A stretch of 64,000 nt of DNA from Peribolospora baueri (lineage: Eukaryota; Basidiomycota; Peribolosporomycetes; Peribolosporales; Peribolosporaceae), in contig JAMDHS010000086.1 in the NCBI GenBank assembly GCA_029717555.1, positions 25,087 through 89,086 of the forward strand, in the 5' to 3' direction. Position 1 is the stretch's first letter, and every line of letters starts with the position of its first letter. A program made the translations under genes and the position numbers. Shown one piece after another: positions 48,249 to 59,685 of the stretch. The notes under the pieces are model-generated. The model did no database searches, had not been told where the DNA came from, and worked only from the letters and a program-made list of their open reading frames with translations.

Positions 48249-49535
48249 TCGGTGCCCTACGTCTTCATGATGGGCTGTAGCTGGGATGCGTATGGACGGC
48301 AACGAAGGATGGTGTCGGGCTAGACGGAAACGGAAAAGGCGTTCCACCGGCTGATAGGAAATTCGACAGGCGGCGCACGTGATCGTGACGCTGACAGCTT
48401 GACCCTATCCGCTCGCTATCCGGCGGCTTGCTTACCTTGGACCGCCCATGCCAGAGTGTCTCTCCACCATGTCGAACCAAAGCATGGTCTCCTTCCCATC
48501 GTCGTTCCGCGCATTACCATGTCTGGAAATGAAGGCGGAAGGCTCCAGTGCGCCGGTCATGGTCTTCTCAGCGATGGCCGCGAACGTAAAGGGCCGACGA
48601 TGCTGAAGGACCTTGTGCTCTCATGGGCGAGGAACGCACAGGTCGTATCAGCCCCACTACCAGTGCGGGCGACATGTCCCAACGACCTTCTCGCACTATC
48701 AAGTAAAACTCCGGGGCTCGGCGATTAGTGCAATGCAAGTTCTATGATCTGCCGTGCACTTTCAACTCGATCATCTCCGTGCTCCGTGCCCAGCTAGAGG
48801 CTGGCCCCAGGCTTGGTGCCCTCGAATGCTTACGCCTCAATGAATGGCAAATCTCGAGCACAGGGAGGATACTCGCTTTCCAAAGCAAAATCACGACCAG
48901 AAGCAGCTCGATCTGTTGTCCAGACCGAAGGGGACGGCGCGCGGAGTCGGGCTCGACCGCGCCGCAAAACTCTTCCGGGAGCGGTGAGGCTCAGCATCGA
49001 CCTCACTTTCGAAGGGTCGGCCGATTCCTTTCAGTCAGGTTGTTTACAAAGTTTCTTTCCGGCGCTTGAAGTCGTGTGGCCCGGTCGGATGGGCTTCCAG
49101 ATCGAGACCATGCTGCCCGCCCCTGCCCGAGCAGACGGGCCATCTGCGCTTCAAACTGGAGCGGAATGGATGAGTGAGTGTTTTACAAGGGCGTCATGGA
49201 CAACGCCGTACGGCGCGTTGAAGCGACGTGACTCTGTAGCAGCCGAGTGTGGACGGAATTTTGAAATTGGCACGGACGCGGAGATGAAGCAGGGCGAGCT
49301 ATGATGGTTGGATTCACGAAGGGGGTTGTCTTTCCGGTTCCCGTTCCAAAGCACGACGGGACTCGATCAAAATTCGACGGACGTGTAACGACGACGACAC
49401 GAATGCTCGAGTGGACGGCGTCCTGTTTTTACCTTCCCATTTCCATTTTTGGGTATCCGCGGGGTCACGACGACGGTGTACAAAGACTGTACTGGGCGGT
49501 ACAGTCGAGAAAACTTCCTTTCACCGGCGTGCGCT
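48249..49535. other. Intergenic, no gene seen
   Basis: About 1.3 kb between the EST1/SMG7 start and the SEC15 stop. A plus-strand frame at 48813-49304 (163 codons) shows no family signal and no supporting splice context, so no gene is called. Confidence 0.45.
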
Positions 49536-52500
49536 TCACTTAGTCCTCATCAGCCGAAGCACCGCCTCGCGCTCCGTCTGCCGCACGCCCGCCGTCTCCG
49601 CTTCCTCCGGGCTCCCGGACACCTGGAGGCCATAGAAGATGAGCTTCTCCAGCACGGTGGCCAGGTTCGCCAGCTGGACGGCTGGATAGCGCGACTGACG
49701 GATGGAAGCCTGTGAGGCGTACTCGGTCGCGGCATTGAGGCGAACGATGGCTAACGTCTGCAGGGCGACATGCATCATGAGAAGAAAGAAGAGGCCGCGT
49801 GAGCTTCCGTCTCGCCAATTTTTCCATCGGAGAGAAAAAGAAAGAAATCTGGAGTGCGCGGACTCGCCTGCGTCAGCTCTCCAAACTTGTCTGCGTATAG
49901 TTTGCTTTCTTCTGGCGTAGCGCCGGCGCTCCGGGCGGTCTCGGCGAGAAAGTCTACGTCAACCTCAAAGGCCGAGAGCCCGTCGGGGCTGATGGCGGGC
50001 TCGTCCTTGGACAGCAGCATGACCTGCGACGGACGTCGCCATTAGAGAGCGAAGGAGGCGACATCATGTTAGCCACGGAGGAACCCCGACCAGGAAGAGG
50101 AGAGGACTGGTGCGCGTCCATTTACGCTCAGAGGCGACCTTGGGGCGGCACACGCACCTTCATCTCGGCAGCGACGTGCGCCCATGCCTCTGCGTACACG
50201 TGCGTCCACGTCTCCTTCGGCAGCCCGACGAGGACGCTGGCCATGATGGTGTTGAGCCAGTCCACCATGTCCTGTAGGCACAAGCTCCGCTCCGGTTTTG
50301 CTGCCGCCCGTGATCGAGGTGGCGGACACCAGTCGTACTCGGCGATGCCGAAGAATTGATCCAGCTTGGCAGCGACAACGGCGTGAATGCGGGACCGAGC
50401 GGCGACGAGCGTTTCGCCGAAGGAGGCCGTCGCTGTCAGATGGACTCGTCCACCACGGTGAGGCGCACGAAGGGCGGTGAGGAGGCCTTCGAACTCGTCG
50501 CAAGCGAGACCAAAGTATTCGGCATTGAGCACAGTCTGCACGAGCTGCGACAAGTTGGACATTGTGGCGAGACCTTTGCTCATGGCCTCGGAGATTTGTT
50601 TCGTCAGAAGGTCGTCCAGGGACTGGGCGGCGGCGAAGGAACGACGTCAGCAAGCGAAAACGTCGTGGGTCGCCATGTTCCATTCACTTCTGACGGCAGC
50701 GCTTACCTTGCGAAGGATGTCGTCGATGTCTCGATGTTTCTCCGCAAATCCTTCGGAGAAGGCGTAATACTTCTTGACAAAGTCGCGGACTTCCATGCAT
50801 ACGAGCGGGTACAAGTTGGAGAAGGGCAAGGTGAGAGGGAACGCTTGCCTGTGATTTGCGAGAAACCCATCAGAAAGGGATCAAAGTCAGCAGCAGGGTT
50901 CCCTAGTCCGACAAGGGGCCAGCCACCCACGTCTTTAGGCGGTCGGCTTCTCCGGGTTTGAGCCATGATACGGCCAAGACCTTTGCGAGGTCCTCTGGGA
51001 TGTCGATGACCATGGGCTGGTGGTCTTCCTCTCGCTTGCCCTGCAGGCATCATCACCGCGCGAGTCAGCGAACATGGACGGAAGACGGGACGGGGCGGCG
51101 GGTCGAGGTCGACTCACCTGCTTCAGGTCCTCCAGAATGCTGTTCAGGAGCAGTTGCGAATATCGCTCGAACAAGGTCAGAAGGAGCGCGTTCAATTTTT
51201 CCACAGAGAAAGAATAGCCCTGGGTCCGCGCGTGTGCGTTCGATACCAAGGGAAAGGAAAGAGATCCCGTCAGTGTGGGAGCCGCCGACAAAAGGCAGTC
51301 GACGGGATGCGCGCGACACACGTAACACGCACCTCGAGCGTCTGGATGAACGTGACGATAGCGCTCTTGGTGCTGACGAACACTTCGAGGTCCGCATCGG
51401 CGCGGAGGCCGTTACTGACGATTTCTACGACGCGCTCGCACATGGTATCCCAGAGGTCGTCGACCTCCTGCTCGGAGCGGAATCCATCGGGAGTGGAACG
51501 GAGGACGTGGGACTCGACGAGGAAAAAGCCGACGACCTCTTCAAGAAGAGCGGGGAAAGTGGGGTTGGAGGGATGGAAGGAGAGACCTTTAGAGAGCAGC
51601 AAGTCGGCTTGTGCCTGGGAGGAGCGCGCCGTCAGCGGAGCGTGTCCTCATTCGGGCCCTGCGATGTGGAGCGCATAGGGGTTCAAGGACTCACTCTCCG
51701 ATCCGCCTGGTAGTTGTTCTGCAACTCTTCTCGGGCGTCGAGGACGTCATAAATGTGGATGGCTTGGTACAGCGGTCGGAAATCGATGCGAACATGCTCG
51801 TTGTCCATAAAATTGTCTGAAGGTGCCGTGGAGAAGAAGCGAGTGGCAGGAGGTCAACACTGGTCGATGGGCGGTTGACTGGCGGAGAAGGACAAACTCA
51901 CATTCGATCCTCTCGTTCAGGACAAGCTCTATTGGCGAATTGACCTGAGCCAACTTGAGCCTCGGCTCAGCGTCCTGCTTACGCTTCCATCTCCGCTGTC
52001 GGGATTCCATGCCATCGAGCGCCATCCTGCCAACGGTGTGCGAGACGTTGCGAACTTCGTAGAGCCACTCCTTCATCTCGCGCGTGACGGTCTCCTTGAC
52101 CTGCAGCCGCATAAGCGGGATCGAGTCGAGCATGAGCTTGGCAAAGTCGAACTGCAGCACGGCCTGGAGGTGGATGGACTCGAGCTCTTCGAGGGACTGG
52201 TGGGACGGGCGCCGCCAGAGAGGATGGGGAAGATGAGCGAGCAAAAATGAAAGAAATAAAAAGTTCGCGCTAGCACGGCTCACCCTCAGCGCAGGGTAAT
52301 ATCTCCGGGCCTCGATTTGACTGGAGACGCGATTGGCAATGTCCAAGACGCGCAGGCAAGCCTGGAGAGTGTCGATGGCCTCGTCCACGTTACGTGCTAC
52401 CGCTCGGGCGTCGAGGAGGTCGCGTTTCTGAGAATGAAATGAAGGAGGGAGGCGGGCGGGCGGCGTAAGCGTTACGACTTACGAGCTTTTCTCACGTCTC

Positions 52501-53325
52501 TTCCGAGGTGTGCTCGACGGGAAAACGGACCTTGGCACCCAAGGTCTTTCCGCCCTGCTGAATGTCCTCGTTCAGTTCTCCAATCCGGTGTCTCAGGCTC
52601 ACGGTCCCTTGTCGGACCTTGAGCAGCTTGTCAACTGCAGACACAAAGTCCTGAGGATCGGCAACGCGGGGCGGCGGGGAAGAGAAACGAGGATCGTAAG
52701 CGAGAACAGGGGCGATGCAACGACGACGAGGAGCTTCGCCGAACGACCGTCTTCTCTTCCCACCCTCCTGCCTTCCCCACCTCGTCAACGCACGCACCTG
52801 ATAATTATCGTTACAAACGCCCTCAATCTCCGCCTCCTTATCCCTAACAAACGAGGCGAGCAAGCGAAGGAAGGCGTCCTGTCTTCCCGACTCGTCGAGG
52901 GACTTTATCATCGGGCCCAGTTGCTCCAGGTTCCCGTCCTCCTCTCCTCCCATCGCTCCCATCGCTCCCACTCCCGCTCCCGCTCCAGCACCACCTCCGT
53001 GCCCGGTTATCTCGCCCCCGCCCGCTCCACCGCCACCGCCGGCGCCCGGGCCGATGCTACCGGAGCGTCCGGAGCGTCCGGCGGAGGTAGAGGAGGCAGC
53101 GGCGGCGGCGGAGGAGGAAGAGGCGTCAAGGTCACCAAAAAGCGTAAGCTGTTCCATCATCTGGTTCAACGACAGGTCTGCCGGGCCGGGATGTCGTCGG
53201 CCTGGTCGGGGCGGGGCGCCGGCGCTGGACGGCGAGGCGAGGGTAGGCGAGAGGACGGTGGTGGCCGACGGTGCGGCCCTACCACCATTCTCGTTTCTGT
53301 TCGAGCCGGCGATGGCGGACGTCAT
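49536..53325 (-). CDS. SEC15: Exocyst complex subunit SEC15
   Basis: Twelve exons: 53325-52798, 52650-52531, 52427-52284, 52196-51902, 51816-51695, 51614-51333, 51219-51118, 51040-50931, 50848-50707, 50622-50158, 50023-49868, 49757-49536, giving 895 aa, close to other SEC15 proteins. The exocyst tethers secretory vesicles at the plasma membrane; Sec15 binds the Rab Sec4. The first 130 residues are Gly/Ala/Ser-rich. Conserved blocks: LGPMIKSLDESGRQDAFLRL, CNDNYQDFVSAVDKLLKVR, DEAIDTLQACLRVLDIANRV, YYPALRSLEELESIHL, DSIPLMRLQVKETVTREMKE, IDFRPLYQAIHIYDVLDARE, VEKLNALLLTLFERYSQLLL, FSNLYPLVCMEVRDFVKKYY and MVDWLNTIMASVLVGLPKET. The C-terminal helix is YPAVQLANLATVLEKLIFYG. The intron between exons 11 and 12 uses a GC donor (CAG|GCGAGT). 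The start at 53325 is the first ATG. Confidence 0.95.
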
Positions 53326-53482
53326 CTCGGACTAGATCTCGATGACCGTGGCGGGGCGGTGGCAGACATGTACATGTGCGAGGGCGATCCGTCGGGTCGC
53401 AAACCGAGACGAGGCCGCTACCTCGGTCGTCACGGGCGGCGCCGACTGGGAGGTGAGGAAAGGTGGTGGAGACTCGGCTGGG

Positions 53483-53511
53483 CTGGGATGGGATGGGATG
53501 GGATGGGATGT
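53483..53511. repeat. GGGAT tandem repeat
   Basis: Four to five tandem GGGAT/TGGGA pentamers in the SEC15 upstream region. Slippage-type repeat. Confidence 0.75.
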
Positions 53512-54460
53512 ACGTGTGCGTGGGGGAACGACGGACGACGGACGAGCGCATGTGGGAGCATCATCATCTCGTCTCGTCTCGTCGACCTATCGACGTCGGC
53601 TGCGGCGGCCGCGGCGCGGTGGTGATCCTTGGCGCATGGGCCACCTCCGGATTCCGGAGAGGATGATGGGGGGATACAAGCGTTACATTGCGCATAATCG
53701 TCTGAGAACCACCAGATGCCCATGCCATGCCATTACAACCCTCACGACGTCGAGGAAGGAAGACATCGTCAAGGAGGAGCAATAACTAAACCCTTAGCCC
53801 CTCCCTACCTTTTTTCTTTTTCTCTCCCTCAACCGTCAGGCTATGTGGCCATCCTCCCTTCACACACTTCGCCGTTTCAAGCCCTTCTCTTCTACAAAAA
53901 CGTAGCCGTTCCATTTATTTATTCCATCGAATTCAGCCAACCCATCTGCATGGTTCCGGTCATGACCATACACAGTGCCTGTATCCTTAAGCCCGTCTCC
54001 GTCTTTCGGTCCACTTGTCTCTCCCACCCCCCCCCCCCTTTCTATCCCTCACTTCTCTCGCCTGTTCGTCGCATATGGCCCAAGACAAACTCAGTTCCCC
54101 TTGGCGGGCCATCGTCTATTGGCACGTCGAAACGAACCTCCCCATATTCAGACGAGGCGAGCGTGCAGGTGCCGTTTCTAGACATGGTACGTATCCACTG
54201 AGAGTTGAACTCAGACTTACGTCCGTCCGTCTATCTGTCAGTCTGGTCCTCCGTACCGTGTTCTCACATTCCTACGCAAGTACCGTACGTACGCAGCGTC
54301 GACGGCGTGGGATCGATGGGATGGGACAGGCGGGATCAACAGTCTCGTATGTTTTTGGATCGGGCGTCGTGGGTGGATGGATGGATGGATGGACGCGACA
54401 TGGTGAGAGGATGTGGGGTGGGGGTATACGCGGCAGACGACCAGTGACGAGCAAAATGAA

Positions 54461-54484
54461 ACGAAAAAAAAAAAAAAAAAAAAC
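54461..54484. repeat. Poly-A tract
   Basis: About 22 consecutive A residues in the 3' flank of the GT32 gene, appearing as T on that gene's strand. Noncoding homopolymer. Confidence 0.8.
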
Positions 54485-54738
54485 GAAAGGCAAAAAAAGA
54501 GCACGGCCCCCGGCTGCTGAGAACGGCGTACGAGCAAGGCTAGTAGCTAGAGATTAGGGTTCCGAGTTGGATACTTCGAGCCGGAGATTGCAAGGGCCGT
54601 CCGTCGGCGGGGAGGAAAGGCCAAGAGAGGGACGATGACAGAAGGACGAAGGACGAAAGACGAACGGCGGGGCAAAGGGAGCGGATGGCCAGGACGGGCA
54701 CGAAAAAAAGACCAGCTCCACCGCCTCGCCATCCCCTA

Positions 54739-57153
54739 TTACTCCCCAACCTCAGGCTCCATCTCCTCCAGCAGTCTATCCACCTGATTCTCCGCGCTCC
54801 CGTTCCCGCTCCCATTCCGGCTCGCCGTCCTCGACGGACTCGGATACGGACGGGGGTGGTCACCGCGGTGCTGCCGTCGCCGTCGCGACCCGAATCCGAC
54901 ATCCGTCTCTCCGTCTTCTCGGCCGTCGGCATCCGAGACCGGTCCGGCCGCCTCGATGTCTTCGACAACGGCGGCGGGAGCGTCCGAGTCAGTTACCGAG
55001 GAATAAGGCGGCGGAGGTGGCGAAGGGGACGGTGCCACCCAGCCCGCCTTGGCCCAGCCCGGCACGGCGCGCAGGCCACGCCATGGGGAAGCGGAGAGAG
55101 GAGCGGAGGCAGACCCGGCGATGAGGTTGGCCTTGGCGAGGGCAGCAGCGGCGACGGACGAGGAAGAGGAGGAAGAGGCGATGGCCGTCGCGTCTTCGTC
55201 GGAGAGGTTCGAATTGGTCGCCGCGAGCTCCGGGTCGTCCGTGCCGTCCGATGTTTCGCCCGCGTCTCGGTCCCGAAACGGCCGAGCACGGACGCGGAGG
55301 GCGATCGGCGCGGCGTGGTGCGTCGTCGTCGCGCGCCTGCTTCGAGGGACCGCGGACAAGGGGGGGGAGGAGGAGGAGGAAGACGAAGGCCGGAAGAATG
55401 GAAGGTAGGAGAGCCAGCCGGTGCGCCCGCCGCCGGCTCCTCCTCCTCCACCACCCGCCCCGGGCGCCCATGGGGCCGGGGAAGAGGGGGTACTGCCGAT
55501 GGGCGAGGCGCCGCCGGCGATACTGCCAGACGAGGCGCTCAGGGAGGAGGGGTAGAAGACGGCGGGGAGATAGAGGACGCCGGCGCCGCTCCTGCGCCTG
55601 GGCGGGCCCGCGGAGCCGTCGACGTCGGAAGCGCCGCTGGCGCGCGAAGAGGGGCGCGAGAGGGACTGGCCGATGTAGGCCAGCACCGAGGACGGTCCGC
55701 CGGTGTCCGAGTCGCCGACCTGGAAAAGAGGCAAAGAGAGTCGAGTGGGCAAGGGCGCGATGGGAGGTTCGGAGGCGGCGGTGGTCACGGAGGAGGAATG
55801 GCGGTGATGCCGGTGGACGGCATGGGCGAAGGAGGGAACGATGGGCGTGGTGCTGAGGGGCAGGTAGCCGCCGCGAGCGGCGCGAGATCGGGAAAAGCCG
55901 TACTGAGCGAGGTAGGCAAGCGCAGACGGGACGATGACGCGGAGGGCGCCGTAGGCGAGGATGGCGGCGGCGACGAGCATGAGCAAGCGTCCGTGGCGTC
56001 CGAGGAAGGTGATGAACCAGGCGTCGTCGGCGTGCCAGCTGGAGCCGTAGAAGTGGCTGAAGAAGGCGTCGGGGGCCTCGCCGGGCTTTGCGTTCTTACC
56101 GTACAGGCTCTTGGGGAGGACGCGGACGCCGTTGAAGCCGGCGTAGGGATGGGAGGGGATGGAAGGGGTGGCAGGACCGTGAGCGTCGACGTAGATGACG
56201 TACTGGGCGGAGAGGAACATGGGACCGGTGGAGAACATGACGGTGGGGTAGTTCATGACAAAGTCGTGATCAAAGGTGACGAGGTTGTGGATGACGAGAT
56301 CCATGAACGGGTGGCCTTGGGCGCTGAGCATGACGTCGTTGCTGATGCCGACGGGGATGGTCTTGGGCAAGATGACTTCGAAGCGGAGGAGGGGGTCGAG
56401 GCGGCGTTTGCAGCCGACGTCGAGGTCCATGTAGACGCCGCCGTAGTGGTGGAGGACAAAGTAGCGGATGGCGTCGGCGCGCTGGATGTTGTACTGGTAG
56501 CCATCGAAGACGGGGAGGAACCAGGGATAACGTTCGGCCAAGAAGTCGCGGGACTTTGCGTCGGTCCAGAGCATGTACTCGTAGTCGGGATGCATGGCGG
56601 CGCACTGGTCTCGAACCTCCTTCCACCTCGGCGGGAGCACGTCGTCCTTCCAAGTCTGGTGGATGATGCGAGGGATGCGCTCAGGGGGGTGAAGAGAGGC
56701 ATTCCAGGTCGCTGCTGGGTTGGCGGCGAGGGAGGTCAAAGGGGAGGCGTCGTCCAAGGACGAGGGCGGACCCTCGAGGCCGTGGTCGAGTAAGGAGCCG
56801 GCGTGAGTGAGGGCGCCCTTGACGGCGTCGACGGAATTGACGGCCTGAGAAGACGAGGAGACGGGGGTGCCCGCGCGGGCATCGGCGTCGACATCGACAT
56901 CGACATCGGCTGGGCCGTGGTTGTGCCACCAGGAAGACCAGAGGCCAGGGCCGAGGGGCCTGGGTTGGCCGGACTGGACGAGGTCGCGGGTGGGGAGGAG
57001 TTCCTGGGGGAGAATGTAAGCGGACTGGTCGATGGAGAAGTAGGAGCGGACGGTGCCGAGGACGAGGAGGGTGCCGAGGAGGACGAGGGCGAGGAGAACG
57101 AGGAGGATGGTGCAGGTGGACCGGGGCCGCCTGGGGCGGGGGAGAGAAGGCAT
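54739..57153 (-). CDS. Inositol phosphoceramide mannosyltransferase (GT32, SUR1/CSH1-like)
   Basis: A single intronless frame of 804 aa from ATG 57153 (MPSLPRPRRPRSTC); the frame stays open upstream, but this ATG immediately precedes an N-terminal transmembrane anchor (TILLVLLALVLLGTLLVLGT). The GT32 domain (about residues 150-370) shows PERIPRIIHQTWKDDVLPP, HPDYEYMLWTDAKSRDFLAE, YPWFLPVFDGYQYNIQRADA, IRYFVLHHYGGVYMDLDVGC with the metal-binding DxD, GISNDVMLSAQGHPFMD and NYPTVMFSTGPMFLS. A second hydrophobic helix follows (RLLMLVAAAILAYGALRVIV, about residue 388). Homologues transfer mannose from GDP-mannose to inositol phosphoceramide in the Golgi lumen. The last 400 residues are Ser/Ala/Pro-rich and disordered, making it about twice the size of yeast Sur1. 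Confidence 0.88.
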   Translation of the reverse strand: MPSLPRPRRPRSTCTILLVLLALVLLGTLLVLGTVRSYFSIDQSAYILPQELLPTRDLVQSGQPRPLGPGLWSSWWHNHGPADVDVDVDADARAGTPVSSSSQAVNSVDAVKGALTHAGSLLDHGLEGPPSSLDDASPLTSLAANPAATWNASLHPPERIPRIIHQTWKDDVLPPRWKEVRDQCAAMHPDYEYMLWTDAKSRDFLAERYPWFLPVFDGYQYNIQRADAIRYFVLHHYGGVYMDLDVGCKRRLDPLLRFEVILPKTIPVGISNDVMLSAQGHPFMDLVIHNLVTFDHDFVMNYPTVMFSTGPMFLSAQYVIYVDAHGPATPSIPSHPYAGFNGVRVLPKSLYGKNAKPGEAPDAFFSHFYGSSWHADDAWFITFLGRHGRLLMLVAAAILAYGALRVIVPSALAYLAQYGFSRSRAARGGYLPLSTTPIVPSFAHAVHRHHRHSSSVTTAASEPPIAPLPTRLSLPLFQVGDSDTGGPSSVLAYIGQSLSRPSSRASGASDVDGSAGPPRRRSGAGVLYLPAVFYPSSLSASSGSIAGGASPIGSTPSSPAPWAPGAGGGGGGAGGGRTGWLSYLPFFRPSSSSSSSPPLSAVPRSRRATTTHHAAPIALRVRARPFRDRDAGETSDGTDDPELAATNSNLSDEDATAIASSSSSSSVAAAALAKANLIAGSASAPLSASPWRGLRAVPGWAKAGWVAPSPSPPPPPYSSVTDSDAPAAVVEDIEAAGPVSDADGREDGETDVGFGSRRRRQHRGDHPRPYPSPSRTASRNGSGNGSAENQVDRLLEEMEPEVGE

Positions 57154-58841
57154 GGCGGGGGGGGGTGGTGGTGGTGGTGAGAAGGAAAGGGAGCGTAATG
57201 GCGGCGACGAGGTGGTGGTATGGAGTCGTCGGGTCGGGTCAGTCGGTTCAGGTCGACTGTGCTCTGCCCTGGCTCTGGCCTTGACCTGCTCGTCCGACGC
57301 GGTACTGCCTCCTTCTTCCACGCGCGCGGGCCGGGGGGTCGTCGGGCGGAAGCAGAGCGGCGGGGAGTGAGACCGACGGGATCGCGCGCCGAGTAACGGT
57401 TTACGATATCCGGGTACAGTAAGGAACGGAACGTTGACTTGTGCTGAGCCGGCCGGCAAGGCAAGGCAGGGCAAGGCAAGGCAGGCGTAGGCTTTGCTTC
57501 CTTCCTTTCTTTGTTTCTTGTCTCCTCGCTGGTTATCTGGACGGCGATGGCGACGGCGACGGCGATGGCGATGGTGACGACGAGCGGCCACGGTGGGGGT
57601 CGCGCGACAAGACGGGGCGGCCGGAGAGCGGAGAGAGGAAAGGACAGGGGGTCACGCTGCCATGTATGAGTGGGAGGGAGAGGGAGGAGGTTGGGGGGAT
57701 GAGATGGCGATGGCGATGGCGATGACGAGGGTTGGGGGATGAGGTAGCGATGACGAGGGAACGAAGGAAGGAACGACGAGGCCGAGGGAACGAGCGACGG
57801 ATGGCTGACGTAGTCGGACGACCTACGACGGGACGATTAGAAGGAGGCAAGGAAGGAAGGAAGGAGCGACAAGCACGACACACTCACTCTCCGTCCGTCG
57901 GTGGCTGGCAGACGCGAGCCAGACGCGGGCCGAGGACAACGGAGGGTTAGGGAGCGAGCAAGAGAGAAACAAAAGACGAGGAGGCGAGACGACGGAGCAA
58001 GGCAGGCACGTCAACACGCCAGCCGAGCCGCTCGGCCAACTTGGACGCTTCTTGGCTTGGCGACCGACGGACATGCGCGGACACGACGCACACGCAGACG
58101 CAGGAACGGCGTTGGTCCTATCAGCACGTCAGCACGGCCACAAGGCGGACCAACGGAAGACGGAAAGAAAAAATAATGGCGAAAATAAAAAAAATCAGCT
58201 GCGCAGTTCAGTTCGGCCGGCCGGCCCGCCACCCATCGTCACTCGGCTCCCGTCTCCGTCTCCGTCTCCGTCTCCATCGCTTGTCAGCGCACGCACTGCG
58301 CGCGGCATGCCGAGCGCTCCGGCCCGCTCGCTCGCTCCCCACTCGGCCCCGTTCGAACCTCCTCCCACCGCAGTACCATTATGGTTCTTAGGGTTAGTTC
58401 AGGGCTACGCCATGCCACCGCGATCACGCTTGAAGCGAAACGAATCGAATCGAGAGGCCACTCGGATCTCTTGGCAGCCGGCCCAAGGCGTGTCCGTTCC
58501 GTGCCAATCTGGGCCCCAGTCGTGCCGTGCAGACCCATGTCCACACGACCAAGCAGAACGAACGCGGCGGTCGTGTGCGATGCCGCGTCGGTCGTCTCGC
58601 CGTTAGTCGCACAACTAACGAAAACGAAACGAGCGAAAATGGACGCCTCGCTAAGTGAATGGCCTAAGTCGGACGGGCCCGCCTACTGCGTCCCTTGCCC
58701 GCAGGACGGATTCCATTTCCATGCTGCGGCCAGACGCCCGCAGCCTCGGCCATCCACGCATAGCAGCTTGCTGCATATTAACATCTGCCACAGCCCACCC
58801 CATCGCGCCCGGCGGCCAAGCGACGGAGCGAGGGAGCGACG
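57154..58841. other. Divergent intergenic region, no gene seen
   Basis: About 1.7 kb between the GT32 start and the small membrane-protein gene. It contains CGATGG/CGACGG hexamer-like runs (57545-57575, 57705-57725), GAAGGAAG runs and GACG repeats. Probably two promoters and 5' leaders; no conserved element recognised. Confidence 0.5.
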
Positions 58842-59556
58842 ATGACGACGACGACGACGAGCGACCGCACCGCTACGCTCGTCCCCGTCCTCACCGTCGC
58901 CGACGGCTCGGGCAACGGCCCCCCGGCTCGCCCTCGCCTCTGGTACCTCCTTCCTTCCCTCGCCGCCATCGACCTCACCCTCACCCTTTCCCTCGTCCTC
59001 GCCGTCCTCTTCGACGACGCACACCGGCCGTCGTCGAACCCGGCCGACGACAATGACAACTCCAACTTGGCCCTCGCAATCCTCGCTTGTACTCTCGCAA
59101 GAGCTTGCGTCGTTGGCCTCGCTGGCTTCTCTACAAAGCCGTTGAGCGCGTTTGGTGTTGTTGTCGCTGTCGTCTGTCTTGTGCGTGTCCTTCTTTCTTA
59201 TTGGATGCGAGCGAGAGCGAGACTCCCGACACGACATTCCCTTCACTCGCTGACATTCGACGTCCTACTTTCCATCCATCCATCCATTCCGCCAGGCGTC
59301 CCTCCTCTTCGTCATCTCCATCGCCAGCCTTTTTTTCCAAGCACAGCCCCAGCCACCGCCCTCGCCGACGTCGACCGCCATCGCAGCGCACAACCCCCTC
59401 CTCCCCCTCCTCACCTCCTCCTCCCTCTTTCCTATCCTCGAATGGCTCCTCTTCCTCTTCCTCGTCCGCCGAACGAGCCAGAGCCAGGACGCGTGCGGAC
59501 TAGAGAACGACGAGGACGACCATCCGACGGGTCACTACGGCACGTTCGACGGATGA
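58842..59556 (+). CDS. Small multi-pass membrane protein of unknown function
   Basis: Two exons, 58842-59180 and 59296-59556, give 199 aa. The intron (115 nt) was placed because it joins two hydrophobic segments in frame at GTGCGT and CCGCCAG. Four likely transmembrane helices: LWYLLPSLAAIDLTLTLSLV, LALAILACTLARACVVGLAG, AFGVVVAVVCLASLLFVISI and LFPILEWLLFLFLV. The N-terminus has a Thr run, a polar acidic loop lies between helices 1 and 2, and the tail is acidic (LENDEDDHPTGHYGTFDG). I do not recognise the family; a distant likeness to the N-terminal membrane domain of some fungal ABC transporters is only an impression. It is divergent from the GT32 gene and convergent with the PPR gene. Confidence 0.65.
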
Positions 59557-59685
59557 CCATATCCATCCCCTCCTTACGAACGAACGATACCCCTTCGGTC
59601 CGAAACGAGTCCGATCTATCTACCCTCCGCAGTGTGCTCTATGTATTGCATTGCCCATACCCTACATATTCACGAAATGATAATG

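Larger units (their letters stand above)
53326..54738. other. Intergenic region with short repeats, no gene seen
   Basis: About 1.4 kb between the SEC15 start and the GT32 stop, both on the minus strand. It holds a GGGAT pentamer run (about 53486-53510), GGAT tetramers (about 54373-54392) and a 22-base A run with neighbours (about 54461-54484). Plus-strand open frames (53716-54201 and others) look non-coding. Confidence 0.5.

Noticed and set aside
48813-49304. 163-codon plus-strand frame in the SEC15-EST1 spacer
   Set aside because: No recognisable domain and no plausible splice partners.
52510-53625. 371-codon plus-strand frame
   Set aside because: It is antisense to SEC15 exons 1-2, which are supported by conserved sequence.
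54685-56793. 702-codon plus-strand open frame
   Set aside because: It lies antisense to the GT32 gene, whose GC-rich codons leave the opposite strand free of stops. It has no domain signal and a Gly/Arg/Asp/Val composition typical of antisense frames.
58386-58400. TTAGGGTTAG as a second telomere-like site
   Set aside because: Only one and a half units with no flanking repeat; expected by chance.
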